DNA from: an uncultured Collinsella sp.
GTDB lineage: Bacteria > Actinomycetota > Coriobacteriia > Coriobacteriales > Coriobacteriaceae
NCBI GenBank assembly: GCA_902490405.1
Contig: CABUDS010000004.1
Span: 36,635 to 100,634, forward strand
Length of the DNA stretch: 64,000 nucleotides
Direction: 5' to 3'
Program-made: the position numbers and the translations under genes
Part shown: one piece after another, positions 17,015 to 26,662 of the stretch
How the letters are laid out: each line of letters starts with the position of its first letter
Numbering within the stretch: the first letter of the stretch is position 1
The notes under the pieces: model-generated
Database searches by the model: none
What the model was told of the DNA's origin: nothing
The model's input: only the letters and a program-made list of their open reading frames with translations

Positions 17015-20000
17015 ATGGACGCACACCGCTCACGGTCGCTGGGTATGGCGGCCCTGATCTTCATTTTGATTAGCCTCACCGCCGCAGTTTTTCACGGTGC
17101 AGCCCCCGTGCGCGCCGAGGATGCGACGACGCCGACGCCGATTGTGATCAACGGCGATACGGCAACGGTTGAGGTCAAGCTGTATACCGATGAGAACCAT
17201 AATAAGCCTTTGGGTGATACTGCCGTAACGTCTACTTCGAAGCTCTACGGAGCTTTCTCGGCACGGTTCATAAGTGATAAGGCGCCTACGCCTCGGAACT
17301 ACATCGCTGTCTACGAGCTCCCCGATACCATAGTCGTTGACAAAAACGCCGGTGGCGACCTCATGGAGGGTCCGGAGGCTACTGCCGAAAAGGCTGGTAC
17401 GTGGGAGATCAAGGACAATAAGGTCATTTTTACGTTTGACAAGAGCTGGCTCGACAAAAACCCTGCGGAAATTTTTGTCGGAGCCAATTTTTCATTTGAG
17501 TTAGCAAATAAGAACGCTGGCTCGGGCAGCAGTACACCTATCAAGTTCCCCGGTGCGGGATCAATCAATATTCCAACTACGGATGGCGCCGTCAAAGGGG
17601 AGAAATCAGGAGCCTTCTCCCAGGGCGCCGATGGCGTGGCCAAAGTTACGTGGACCGTCAAGCTTACCGTCGAATCGTATGCAACGAATGTCAAGTTGAC
17701 CGATACGCTGGGCGCTAACTTCGACTTTGTGGACGGCAGCTTCACGCTCGATGGCAAGAAGCTCGGTCCGCAGCCGACGGTCGACGGTCAGACTGTGACC
17801 ATCGACAATCTGGGCAACCTTTCCCAGGGGAAGCACACGATTACGTATGAGACGGTGCTGAAGAGCGGTGTTTCCGCGGGTAACGGCGAGTTTGTCGACG
17901 AGCAGGACGCATCCAAGAACACGGCAACGTGGGAGTGGGGCAGCTCGAGCGATCGCCAAAACGGCTCTGTGACTGTTGCTCCCAGCAAGTTTCGCTATGA
18001 CATGATCAAGAAGTCTGACGGTTCGGGCTCGCCCTCCGATATCTCGTGGACTGTCGCACTCAATCAAGGCGAACTCAAAGTTGATATGAGCGGCTATATG
18101 TTCACTGACCGTCTGGATGATAAGCAAACGTATACAGGGGGCTACACGGTTTACAAGGGCAGCTCCGGGTCGGAGGTTCTTGCGACCGGCGCGCTCGATC
18201 CGTCGCAGAACTCGTTTTCTTACACGTTCCCGACCGACCTTGCCGACAAGCGCGCCACCTATCGTATCGTCTATCACACCAAGATGAACGACACGAGCTC
18301 GTACGACACCGTGCGCAATAACGCGACCATCGAGCGCGAGGGTTCCGTTTCCGGCGCCAGCGAAGGTCAGTTCACGCCGCAGCTGGTCGGTACGCCGATC
18401 ACTAAGAGGCTCGTGAGCTCCGATGAAGCCGCGACGACGGGTAGAGCGACGTGGGAGACGCGTGTCGCGCTTAAGGCTATTGTCAATGCGGCCAATCCTG
18501 GTTTGGTGACGGTGAAGGATACGTTTCAGTCGGCGTGGAAGCAAGAACTTGGTGTTGATGTCAAGTCAATAAAGATCAAGATCGGTGAAACCGATCTGTC
18601 TCCAGATGTCGATTGGAAGCTAACTAAAAATGAACTTGTAGATACTCAGGCTAATAAGGTCGTATCGGAGAATGGTAACAAAAGAAACTTCGACCTTGAT
18701 ATCTATGTTAACGACAAGGTGAAGGCCGCCCTCAAGAGCGAGGACTACGCCGTCATCACCTATACCACCACGTCCGAAGCACTATCGGGCTGGTACTCGA
18801 ACTTCGCATCGGTTACGGTGCCGGGGCAGAACGGTGGTTGGCCGTACTACACCGATAGTCCAATGTATGTTGTCAACAAGGAAACGACGCCCGCGGTCGA
18901 GAAGCCGAAAGCTGAGGCGAAGGTGTCTTGGAAGGAGGGCTTCGAATGGAGCGCCGTCGACGGCTCGGACGAGAAGGGCGCATGGATTGTTGAGTGGACG
19001 GTGTACGCGAACCGTAACAAGAGCGACGCCGGAGAATATTATGGAGCCGGAAAACTCTACGGTAAATCGCTGAATATCGTTGACAGCCTTCCGGACGGCA
19101 TGAGCTATGTTGCGGGTTCCGCCACGTACACGCTCGTGCAAAACCCCTACGATCAGCATACGGGGCTTCATCGCGGAAGCGAGGCCAAGGAGGTCGTTAC
19201 GGGTCAGACGCTTGCCGCCGGCAACGTTAGCGGCAGGGGCAACACGGTCACTTTCTCCATCCCCACGACTAAGCTTGGAAGCTATGCCGGCTACGCGAAA
19301 CTCACATACAAAACGGCGGTCAAGCGCGACGAACTCGATGTTTCTAAGAATGAGGTGATGTTTACCAACTCCGCATGCGCTAAGTCGGGAGATAAAGAGT
19401 TCGACTTCGGTAGCGGTGCCGTCACCATCAAGAACAACGTCATCAAAAAGACCGGTGAGCAGGTCAGTAGTAGCAATCGAATAAAGTACACCATTCTTGT
19501 TAACGAATCTGCTGTTGCCCTTAAGAGTGGCACTGACTTCCTTGAGCTCGTCGATACCATGGATGCCAAGTGCACGCTGGTGCCGTCGACGCTTAAGGTC
19601 TATGAGCGGGTGAATGGCGCCTGGTCACCGCTGACTGATAAGGACTATTCGTCGAAGATGGAGCAAGTCAATGATGAATCTGGCTCGCGTACGAAGTTGA
19701 CTCTTGAGGTGCCCGACGAGAAATACCTCAAGGTCGAGTACGAGGTTATCCCGACCGGAAACCCCGGTGAAGAGGTGTCTCTTTCCAATACCGCCAAGCT
19801 TACGGGTGTGACGGAAGGCACAGCGATTGACGAGCGAATATGGACCATCCAGAACGCTTCCGCTAGTGCGGGTGGCAATGGTTACGGCATCACGATGACC
19901 AAGTACGACGCCCAGCAGGTCGGTGCTACGCTCAAAGGGGCGGAGTTCATGCTCTACAGCGTGGATATGGGTGGGGAGAGCACCAGAGCGTTGTTTGCCA

Positions 20001-20755
20001 CCGCTGAGACCGATGCCAACGGCAAGATATCGTTCGGCACGAGCGACAAGGCGATGAACAGTTGCGTGCTCTACCAGCTCGTGGAGACCAGGGCGCCTGT
20101 TGGCTATGCCAAGGCCGATTCCACGTGGATCATGCTCAAGGGCAGCGCGAGTGACGAGGATTATCGAACTGCGCTAGCTAAGGCAAAGACCATCGCCGGC
20201 GGTGCGGAGATCATAGGCGATGACAAAAAGGACGAGATTTGGGTCTATGACAATCGTCTAAAGGGAACTGTAACAATTCGGGCTAAGAAAGTGCTTGAAG
20301 GGGGCACATTCAAGAAGGGGCAGTTCTCGTTCGCGCTCAAGGACGCCGATGGCAAGGTGCTCCAGACGGTGACCAATGACGCCAAGGGCAACGTCTCCTT
20401 CAATGTCGATTACAACAAGGCCGGTACCTACACTTACGCCATCTCTGAGGTCGTCCCCGAGGGCGCCGAGAACAACGTCAAGGACCACATCGCCTACGAC
20501 ACAGTCGGGCACGATGTTACGGTTAACGTGACTATCGACAATGAGCATGAGCAGCTCGACACCGTCGTCACGTATGACAATGGCTCCCGGGAGCCGACGA
20601 CTTTTACCAACAGGTACTCGACCACGCTTCCTGAGGCGGGCGGTGCTGGCTTGACTATGACGTATCTGGCCGGCGCTTCGATGCTGTGTTTTGCTGCGAC
20701 ATGGATGCATGCTCGTCGCCATCGCGATCAAGGTCGAGGTGGTAGCCGTGAGTAG
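17015..20755 (+). CDS. Large sortase-anchored pilus/adhesin protein (LPEAG motif)
   Basis: Predicted cell-wall protein of 1246 residues. It has a signal peptide (about 1-34, ending APVRA), a series of repeated beta-sandwich-like domains with recurring phrases such as SWTVALNQGEL and WIVEWTVYANRN (isopeptide-type adhesin domains), a collagen-binding-B-like domain near 975-1060 (GATLKGAEFMLYS... LVETRAPVGYAKAD), and a streptococcal pilin-type isopeptide domain near 1085-1190 (KKVLEGGTFKKGQFSFALKD). It ends with the sorting signal LPEAG at 1205-1209, a hydrophobic segment and the basic tail ARRHRDQGRGG. Probably a tip or shaft subunit. First gene of a three-gene set; overlaps the next by 8 bases. 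No sortase gene lies nearby. Confidence 0.85.
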   Translation: MDAHRSRSLGMAALIFILISLTAAVFHGAAPVRAEDATTPTPIVINGDTATVEVKLYTDENHNKPLGDTAVTSTSKLYGAFSARFISDKAPTPRNYIAVYELPDTIVVDKNAGGDLMEGPEATAEKAGTWEIKDNKVIFTFDKSWLDKNPAEIFVGANFSFELANKNAGSGSSTPIKFPGAGSINIPTTDGAVKGEKSGAFSQGADGVAKVTWTVKLTVESYATNVKLTDTLGANFDFVDGSFTLDGKKLGPQPTVDGQTVTIDNLGNLSQGKHTITYETVLKSGVSAGNGEFVDEQDASKNTATWEWGSSSDRQNGSVTVAPSKFRYDMIKKSDGSGSPSDISWTVALNQGELKVDMSGYMFTDRLDDKQTYTGGYTVYKGSSGSEVLATGALDPSQNSFSYTFPTDLADKRATYRIVYHTKMNDTSSYDTVRNNATIEREGSVSGASEGQFTPQLVGTPITKRLVSSDEAATTGRATWETRVALKAIVNAANPGLVTVKDTFQSAWKQELGVDVKSIKIKIGETDLSPDVDWKLTKNELVDTQANKVVSENGNKRNFDLDIYVNDKVKAALKSEDYAVITYTTTSEALSGWYSNFASVTVPGQNGGWPYYTDSPMYVVNKETTPAVEKPKAEAKVSWKEGFEWSAVDGSDEKGAWIVEWTVYANRNKSDAGEYYGAGKLYGKSLNIVDSLPDGMSYVAGSATYTLVQNPYDQHTGLHRGSEAKEVVTGQTLAAGNVSGRGNTVTFSIPTTKLGSYAGYAKLTYKTAVKRDELDVSKNEVMFTNSACAKSGDKEFDFGSGAVTIKNNVIKKTGEQVSSSNRIKYTILVNESAVALKSGTDFLELVDTMDAKCTLVPSTLKVYERVNGAWSPLTDKDYSSKMEQVNDESGSRTKLTLEVPDEKYLKVEYEVIPTGNPGEEVSLSNTAKLTGVTEGTAIDERIWTIQNASASAGGNGYGITMTKYDAQQVGATLKGAEFMLYSVDMGGESTRALFATAETDANGKISFGTSDKAMNSCVLYQLVETRAPVGYAKADSTWIMLKGSASDEDYRTALAKAKTIAGGAEIIGDDKKDEIWVYDNRLKGTVTIRAKKVLEGGTFKKGQFSFALKDADGKVLQTVTNDAKGNVSFNVDYNKAGTYTYAISEVVPEGAENNVKDHIAYDTVGHDVTVNVTIDNEHEQLDTVVTYDNGSREPTTFTNRYSTTLPEAGGAGLTMTYLAGASMLCFAATWMHARRHRDQGRGGSRE

Positions 20756-22391
20756 GCTTTGGCGCCGCTTGGTGGCTGCCGCGACGATAATCATGGCCGC
20801 TATTCTGTCTTTCGCGATTGCCCCTGGGACGGCTCATGCTGCCGATACCGGTGCCATTACGGTGGACGGTACGGTTGCGACGCGGTATGACGCGTACCAG
20901 CTCTTTTCGGCGACCGTTGTCGACGACGCCGATACTGACCAAAAAATTGCAACTGACGTAACGTGGGCGAATGATGCCGTTCGCCAGGCCGTTCTTCCGG
21001 TGCTTCATGATGCGGGGCTTGATAGCTCGGCATCGACGGCGCAAGATGCTGCCCAATGGATGAATGCCGACGGGCACATGACGGCTGCGCTGACGGCAAA
21101 GCTTGCCCGCGCGATTTGCAATGCCGGCGTCCCTTCCGTGGCCCTTAACGCGGGCACGGCGGCCGAGCTGCCCTGCGGCCACTGGCTCATCGTCGCCGAT
21201 AACGACGCCATCGCCCAGGGCGAGGCCGGCACCGCGCCGATCATGGCCCTGGTCGGCGGCAGCGCCGTCACCGTCAAGCCCAAGGCGGCGACCCCCAAGG
21301 TGGCCAAGCACGTGTTGGAGGACGGCACCGCCGCCTGGCAGAAGGCCGCCGACGCCACGGTCGCCGACGACCTGTACTGGCGCCTCTCGGCCACGGTCCC
21401 GGCGGGGCTCGCTGCCTACGACACCTATGCGGTGCGGTTCGTCGACACCATGAGCGCGGGGCTCGACCCCTCCAAGGTGGCCGCGAGCATGCGCGTGTAC
21501 GTGGCGGCGGGCGCGGACGGCGGCTTCGACGCCGTCGCATGTGAGGGCGGCGACGCCAACTCGACGCCGGCTAAAGGGTGGACAGACATTACTTCACGGT
21601 GCAAGGTCTCGGTCGAGGGCAATGCCTTCACCGTGCGCACCGGCGACCTGGTCGCCGCGCTCGGCGGGGCCGACGCCTTCGCCGCGGGCGCCCGCGTGGT
21701 TGCTGTCTACAATGCGCCGTTGGGGGCCAACTGCAATCGAGGTGCCACCAAGGGCAACCCCAACGAGGTCTACCTTCGTTACCCGCGCTCTCCCCTCGCC
21801 GACCAGTCTGGCGACGCCGGCTTCACCCGCACGCCGAGTGACGATGCGACGGCCTACACCTGGGGACTCAGTCTGATCAAGCGCTCAAGCTCGGACGATA
21901 AACCGCTCGCGGGCGCCAAGCTGCGCATCATCGATGACCGCGGGCGCATTCTAACGACTGACGGCTCGTGGTCGACGGATGCCGCCGCGCACGTCACCAC
22001 GGGCGCGGACGGCCATGTGGAATTGACCGGCGTGGACGCGGGCGTCTATACCGTCGAGGAAATCGCGGCACCCAAGGGCTACACCGCCTTTGAGGGCAAA
22101 CGTATGGTGACGGTTACGGCCGAGGGCCCGGACGTTAAGCAGGTAGCAGTTGCGAAGCCCAAAGTGACCGTGTCGGCCGAAAGCCCCCTGCGGGTTGATA
22201 CCGCCGATGCCGGGACGGGTTCGATTGAGCTGTCGGTGCTCAACGCCCCTAGTAAAGAAGCAAGTCGAGGCTTTATGCCCTCGACGGGAGATAGAACGTT
22301 GGTGCTGGTGGTGGTTTTGGCTGCCATTGGAGTGGCGGCTATTGTTGCCGCGCTCGTCATCAAGCGGGGAGGAGGTCGCCGTGAAAAATAA
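20748..22391 (+). CDS. Sortase-anchored pilin-like surface protein (MPSTG motif)
   Basis: Predicted 547-residue cell-wall protein. The GTG at 20748 is chosen because GAGGTGG precedes it and because it gives a compact signal peptide (SRLWRRLVAAATIIMAAILSF, cleavage near AHA-AD). The middle holds an isopeptide-forming fimbrial domain, and residues about 370-455 a collagen-binding-B-like domain (LSLIKRSSSDDKPLAGAKLR... YTVEEIAAPKGYTAFEG, with the usual E-box). The sorting signal is MPSTG at 510-514 with a hydrophobic segment and the basic tail KRGGGRREK. It overlaps the upstream surface gene by 8 bases, so the two are co-translated. Likely a minor or basal pilus subunit. Confidence 0.82.
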   Translation: MSRLWRRLVAAATIIMAAILSFAIAPGTAHAADTGAITVDGTVATRYDAYQLFSATVVDDADTDQKIATDVTWANDAVRQAVLPVLHDAGLDSSASTAQDAAQWMNADGHMTAALTAKLARAICNAGVPSVALNAGTAAELPCGHWLIVADNDAIAQGEAGTAPIMALVGGSAVTVKPKAATPKVAKHVLEDGTAAWQKAADATVADDLYWRLSATVPAGLAAYDTYAVRFVDTMSAGLDPSKVAASMRVYVAAGADGGFDAVACEGGDANSTPAKGWTDITSRCKVSVEGNAFTVRTGDLVAALGGADAFAAGARVVAVYNAPLGANCNRGATKGNPNEVYLRYPRSPLADQSGDAGFTRTPSDDATAYTWGLSLIKRSSSDDKPLAGAKLRIIDDRGRILTTDGSWSTDAAAHVTTGADGHVELTGVDAGVYTVEEIAAPKGYTAFEGKRMVTVTAEGPDVKQVAVAKPKVTVSAESPLRVDTADAGTGSIELSVLNAPSKEASRGFMPSTGDRTLVLVVVLAAIGVAAIVAALVIKRGGGRREK

Positions 22392-22511
22392 TTGTCCCCC
22401 CTTGCTCAATGGCGTACTACCTCCGTAGCGAGTGACGTGCAGGCCTACCGACCTGATGATCATTGGTTTTGAAAAAGTTACTAGAGAACCCTCCAAGAAA
22501 GAGGACCAAAC

Positions 22512-24293
22512 ATGAAGATAACCAAGAACATCGCCCACCTGGCAGTAACCGCCGGCCTCACAGCAGCGCTGAGCTTCGGTGGCGTCATGGCCCCGGTGAG
22601 TATGGCGTTTGCAGCTGAGGGTGCGACTACTACGACCAATAGCATCACGATCAATAAGAACGCACAGAATGGCGATGTGACGTACAAGGCCTACCAGATT
22701 TTCAAGGCCGATGTTGTAGATGGAAACGACGGTTCGAGCAGGATCGTTTCAAATGTCGAGTGGGCCGTTAATGGTTCAGCTCAGACTGAAATCATCGAAG
22801 CCATCCAAAAAGTTGATGGTAATGGCTCCAACTCGCTCAAGGATAGTCCCAGCGCGCAGGATGTCGCAAATTGGCTGAAGGACAATTTCGGTTCTTATGA
22901 CGATGGGACCATCGTCGGCAAGAATGATTTGTTCAATACGCTCGCCAAGATAGTTCAGCAGAAAGTTAATCCTACTAAACCAATTAATTTTACGGGAGAA
23001 TCGTTTCCAGCGAACCAGCCGTTTTCTTTCAGTGAATCTGGGTACTATCTCTTTCTGACCGACAGCAGCAGTATCAGCAAATCGGATGATACGACTAAAA
23101 GGCCGGATACCGGCACCTCTCCGATTTTCGCTGTTATCGGCGGCAGTCCCGTGTCCGTTACCGAGAAGACCAGTATTCCCACCGTCAACAAGGCAATCTA
23201 CGACGATGAGGATAATAAGTGGACGCTTAGTGGCAGCGATATTCTCACTTCTCCCAACTTGGGCGCCGACTCCTCTATTGGCCAGTACGTTAAATATCAG
23301 CTCGTTGGCACCGTTGCGAGCAATATCAATACATATGGTTCCTATGAGTACACCTTTAAGGATAAACTGCCTGAGACCATGACGCCCAAATACAAGGTCA
23401 GTGAGGGCAATAGCGCTCTGGATGTTACAGTCAAAATTAACGGCGAGCCTGTCGTGAATGGCCGCTCGGTTGATTACCGGGACCATGTGCTCACGGTTCA
23501 CTTCGATGATCTCAAGGACTGCAAGGATGCCAATGGCCAAACGATTGATGTGTCAGCTGATTCTAGGGTGACCGTTGAGTACGAGGCCATGCTTGATCCT
23601 GATATTATCTGCAATAAGAATGATGGCACGATCAAGCAAGAGTACGAGAATATCCTCGGCGTGCCTCAGGAGAACACGGTCAAACTGGAGTACTCCAACA
23701 ACCCGAATGGCGAAGGTATCGGCAGTACGGTCGAACATCCTGCTTATGACTACACTTATGGCATCGATGTTACCAAGGTCGGCTCCGACAAACCGAATGA
23801 TGGTCTGGCGAACGTTGAGTTTTTGCTGAAGGAAGACGGGTCCAACAAGTACATAAAGGCAAACGGTACCACGACGGACAAGGCGGAGGAAGCCATCCTC
23901 AAGACTGATGCCAACGGCAAAATTAACGTCTTCGGTCTCGATCAAGGCACTTACAATCTTACCGAGAAAACTGCTGCGCCCGGTTACAACAACTCCCATA
24001 GCGGCGAGGGCATTAAGTTTACGATTAGCCGAAATACGCTTCCGGCAAATAAGACGGAAGCGGTGCAGCCCGTCTGCAATATTGTTAGCGCTGCCAATCT
24101 GAATCTCGTGAGGAAGGAAGAATCTACCATCGGCATGGTGCACCTCACCGTCACCGACAAGAAGGGCTCCAGCCTCCCGCTCACCGGCCTTAACGGCGTG
24201 ACATTTACTTGGATTGCTGGTGGCGCGGTGCTGTGCATTGGCGTGGCGCATCTCATCCGTAGTCGTAAGCGCGACGACGGCTCTGAGGAGTAG
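22512..24293 (+). CDS. Sortase-anchored fimbrial isopeptide protein (LPLTG motif), probable major pilin
   Basis: Predicted 593-residue cell-wall protein. A signal peptide (1-35, ending AFA-AE) is followed by an N-terminal domain, a fimbrial D2-type isopeptide domain (SIPTVNKAIYDDEDNKW, then IGQYVKYQLVGTVASNINTY) and a collagen-binding-B-like domain with E-box (GLDQGTYNLTEKTAAPGYN). The sorting signal LPLTG is at 555-559, with a membrane segment and the tail RSRKRDD. Its composition is richer in Asn, Ser and Thr and more AT-rich than neighbouring housekeeping genes. It lies 120 bases after the preceding surface gene and ends at a terminator. Confidence 0.85.
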   Translation: MKITKNIAHLAVTAGLTAALSFGGVMAPVSMAFAAEGATTTTNSITINKNAQNGDVTYKAYQIFKADVVDGNDGSSRIVSNVEWAVNGSAQTEIIEAIQKVDGNGSNSLKDSPSAQDVANWLKDNFGSYDDGTIVGKNDLFNTLAKIVQQKVNPTKPINFTGESFPANQPFSFSESGYYLFLTDSSSISKSDDTTKRPDTGTSPIFAVIGGSPVSVTEKTSIPTVNKAIYDDEDNKWTLSGSDILTSPNLGADSSIGQYVKYQLVGTVASNINTYGSYEYTFKDKLPETMTPKYKVSEGNSALDVTVKINGEPVVNGRSVDYRDHVLTVHFDDLKDCKDANGQTIDVSADSRVTVEYEAMLDPDIICNKNDGTIKQEYENILGVPQENTVKLEYSNNPNGEGIGSTVEHPAYDYTYGIDVTKVGSDKPNDGLANVEFLLKEDGSNKYIKANGTTTDKAEEAILKTDANGKINVFGLDQGTYNLTEKTAAPGYNNSHSGEGIKFTISRNTLPANKTEAVQPVCNIVSAANLNLVRKEESTIGMVHLTVTDKKGSSLPLTGLNGVTFTWIAGGAVLCIGVAHLIRSRKRDDGSEE

Positions 24294-24326
24294 TTGTTCG
24301 CCTCGACTATCAATACGAGACATGAA

Positions 24327-24370
24327 AAAGCGGGGCACCCGGTCGATGCGATTGGGTGCCCCGCTTTGTT
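24327..24370 (+). terminator. Terminator after the surface-protein genes
   Basis: A 14-bp perfect stem (AAAGCGGGGCACCC / GGGTGCCCCGCTTT) with a 13-base loop, then TGTTTGT. Because the stem ends in AAA and TTT it may work in both directions between the convergent genes. Confidence 0.88.
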
Positions 24371-24375
24371 TGTGT

Positions 24376-24410
24376 ACCGCCACAAAGGTGCCTGTCCCCT
24401 TTGTGGCGGT
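24376..24410. repeat. GGGACAG-family hairpin element
   Basis: Perfect 13-bp arms ACCGCCACAAAGG / CCTTTGTGGCGGT enclose TGCCTGTCC. Closely related elements lie at 59263-59307 and 59597-59640. Confidence 0.75.
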
Positions 24411-24416
24411 TGGCGG

Positions 24417-25562
24417 CTAAGCGGTGGGGAGTTCCGGCGTATTAGCCGGCTGTTGCGACTTGAGGTGGGCGTTGCGCCAGATGATCTGGATAATGTAGCC
24501 GAGCGTGAAGACAAAGGCCACGCCGCTGATGAAATCGCCTACGAGGGGGATTGCCGTAAGCGCGCCCGCGGCCACGCCGCCCGCGGCTGCCATGGCGTAG
24601 CGGTTCTGGTTGTGTCCGACCATGCGGGCGATCGCGCACCCCGCAAAGGCGCTCGACACCAACGCGATGCCGATAACGCCGCACAAGAGGGTTCCGGCAA
24701 GCGGCAGGCCAGCGATTGAGATAATCAGCAGCAGGACGGCGGGGACGATAGCGACCGTGCCCAGAAGACCGCTCACCCACAGGGGCGTGGGGCGCTGGTG
24801 GAGCATTCCGGCGGCGCTGGCGGTCGCGCGCGGAAAGACGAGCTCGAGCAGCAGAGCGACAAAGCAGGTCGAGAGCGCCGCGGCGACGATGCCGCCGATG
24901 ACATCGTTAACGGTGGAAGTATCCTCGCTCTCGGTGCGGTCGATCTTGAGCGCGCCGACCTCGGCTCCCGCGGCGCGCTCGGGGTCCTCGGAGACGTGCG
25001 CGTTCACGGTGCCGGTGATGTGGGCGTTCTTGCCCAGGATGAGCTTATCGGCCCAAACCTCGACATCGCCCTCGACGGTGCCATCGATAGTCACCGTATC
25101 GCCCGCAAGCGCTGCCGACTTGGTAGAGCCGCGCAGGGCAACCGTCTCGCCTATCGCATAGAAACAGTTGGTGGTGCTGTCGGAATTGAGCACGACATGC
25201 TGGCCGGCAACGGTCACGCTGCCATCAACCGTAGTCTTGGCAATGTCGATGGTGCGCGCCGCCAAGCGGACGGCGCCGCCCACCGTGCAGTCGCGGATGG
25301 AGAGGCTCTCGCCTGCTGCAATTATGTCGCGGCCGATGGACGCATCGTCCAAGTTGAGGGCCTGACCTGCCCAGTACAGGTCACCTTCGACGCCGGACGA
25401 ATTGGCGTCATTGTCGGTCGCAAGTACGTTGCCTGCGGTGTCTGTGCCGGCGAACGACGCCGTGGGAAGTGCGGTGACCGCTAGGGCGACGAGCGCGAAT
25501 AGGATCGTGATGCGGACCCACGCTTTACGGCGCTGGGTCGACGGGAATTGATTACAGGGCAT
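24417..25562 (-). CDS. Bactofilin-like polymer-forming membrane protein
   Basis: Predicted 381-residue membrane protein. It has an N-terminal signal or membrane segment (ITILFALVALAVTALPTASFA), then a repetitive polymer-forming (bactofilin-like) beta-helix region at about 60-200 with alternating phrases such as SIGRDIIAAGESLSIRDCTV and GDTVTIDGTVEGDVEVWADK. Four or so hydrophobic helices follow in the C-terminal half. The ATG at 25562 is preferred over an upstream ATG because AAGGA precedes it by about 7 bases. It is convergent with the pilin genes. Such proteins are sometimes annotated as polymer-forming cytoskeletal proteins, but here the polymer region should lie outside the membrane, so a cytoskeletal role is doubtful. 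Confidence 0.7.
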   Translation of the reverse strand: MPCNQFPSTQRRKAWVRITILFALVALAVTALPTASFAGTDTAGNVLATDNDANSSGVEGDLYWAGQALNLDDASIGRDIIAAGESLSIRDCTVGGAVRLAARTIDIAKTTVDGSVTVAGQHVVLNSDSTTNCFYAIGETVALRGSTKSAALAGDTVTIDGTVEGDVEVWADKLILGKNAHITGTVNAHVSEDPERAAGAEVGALKIDRTESEDTSTVNDVIGGIVAAALSTCFVALLLELVFPRATASAAGMLHQRPTPLWVSGLLGTVAIVPAVLLLIISIAGLPLAGTLLCGVIGIALVSSAFAGCAIARMVGHNQNRYAMAAAGGVAAGALTAIPLVGDFISGVAFVFTLGYIIQIIWRNAHLKSQQPANTPELPTA

Positions 25563-25668
25563 AGTGAATCCTTCGTCAGATGCTCGACATACACCTAACA
25601 GGGTACCCAACGCGTGGGCGCTCTAAAAGAACCTCTCGGTTGCATTTCGAAGGGTCGTGCCGTGCTGT

Positions 25669-26358
25669 TTACTTTTTACGGTGCAAGAAGCGCGCGATAT
25701 CTTCTTCGGTGGGGCTTTTGATGTCAAAGCGCAGCGAGAGCCAGCGCAGACCCATGGTCACGACAACGCATACGACCAGCGCGGCGACATTGCTCATAAT
25801 GCCGCTCATAACGAGACACACATAGCTTGTCGATCCGGCGATGGCGGCGATGGCATAAAAGTTAGTACGTTGGAAAATGCCCGGAACCACGCCCATAAAG
25901 CCGTCGCGCAACATGCCGCCGCCCACCGCGGTGAAAAAGCCCATCATGATGCACACCGCCGGTGCAAAGCCGTAGACCAGCGCCTTGTCTGCTCCAGTGG
26001 CGGCGTAGATGCCGACCGAGATGATGTCGAGCAGGGGAATGAGTTTTTCGGGCTTGTCGACGATTGCCGGGAAAATATAGATGATGGCTGCCGTGGCAAT
26101 GGAAAGCGGCAGCGCCATTGGCTGGTTGAGGATGTAGACGTTGCCCACCTGCAGCGTCATGTCGCGTAAAAGACCGCCGCCCAAGCCACAGACCACGGCA
26201 AGCGCGACCGCGCCCACCAGATCGAGCTTGTGCTCGCGCGCGACCAACACGCCCGAGATTGAAGCCGCGACGACGGCGAACATTTCGAGCCAAAACGGGA
26301 TGGCGACCATGGCATCCGTGGCGTGTGAGGTAACGGTCATAGCGGCGACGACGGGCAA
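25669..26358 (-). CDS. UPF0126/TRIC-family membrane protein (YicG/YadS-like)
   Basis: The 229-residue product has six to seven membrane segments and two similar halves, each with a Gly-rich loop ending in RD: GLGGGLLRDMTL and AVGGGMLRDGFMG. These are the hallmarks of UPF0126 proteins, which resemble trimeric intracellular cation channels; some members are proposed glycine transporters. The TTG start at 26358 is preceded by AGAAGGA; an ATG six codons downstream lacks a ribosome site. It lies upstream of, and in the same direction as, the bactofilin-like gene but with 106 bases between, so separate transcription is possible. Confidence 0.82.
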   Translation of the reverse strand: MPVVAAMTVTSHATDAMVAIPFWLEMFAVVAASISGVLVAREHKLDLVGAVALAVVCGLGGGLLRDMTLQVGNVYILNQPMALPLSIATAAIIYIFPAIVDKPEKLIPLLDIISVGIYAATGADKALVYGFAPAVCIMMGFFTAVGGGMLRDGFMGVVPGIFQRTNFYAIAAIAGSTSYVCLVMSGIMSNVAALVVCVVVTMGLRWLSLRFDIKSPTEEDIARFLHRKK

Positions 26359-26489
26359 GATGGGGTCCTTCTGATTGCGAGTTTAGACAATGCCCGTACA
26401 TAGTACATGGTTGACGGGTCTGGCGACCCTATTGCTCGGTAAACGGTCGGGACTGGATGCGGGCGTGGCGTTACTGGAATGCCAGGGAT

Positions 26490-26570
26490 CCAAAACATGT
26501 ACGTCACCCTCCAAAAACGACATTTTTCGACATCTTTGGAGGATGACGTACATGTTTGGATTGAGCTCAC
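26490..26570. repeat. 80-bp palindromic repeat, left copy, flanking the putative nuclease gene
   Basis: Internal arms at about 26490-26515 and 26535-26559 (core ACATGTACGTCACCCTCCAAA) can form a long hairpin. The whole 80-bp unit recurs inverted at 27681-27760 with about six differences, so the two copies bracket the gene between them. The unit ends in TTGAGCTCAC on the gene-facing side. Confidence 0.88.
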
Positions 26571-26662
26571 AGCATGAGTGAGTTGATTTACTCACATCCG
26601 GTATATTTCCCCACTTCAACGGACATAAGAGTTGGATACTGGCTCAGAGCGAGAGGCCCTCA

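Noticed and set aside
24294..24416. Missing sortase at the end of the pilin-like genes
   Set aside because: The stretch is only a terminator and a hairpin element; both strands lack a TLxTC motif nearby.
26359..26489. Additional small gene between the UPF0126 gene and the left 80-bp repeat
   Set aside because: No start with a ribosome site and no conserved content; only a weak inverted repeat around GTACATAGTACATGG.
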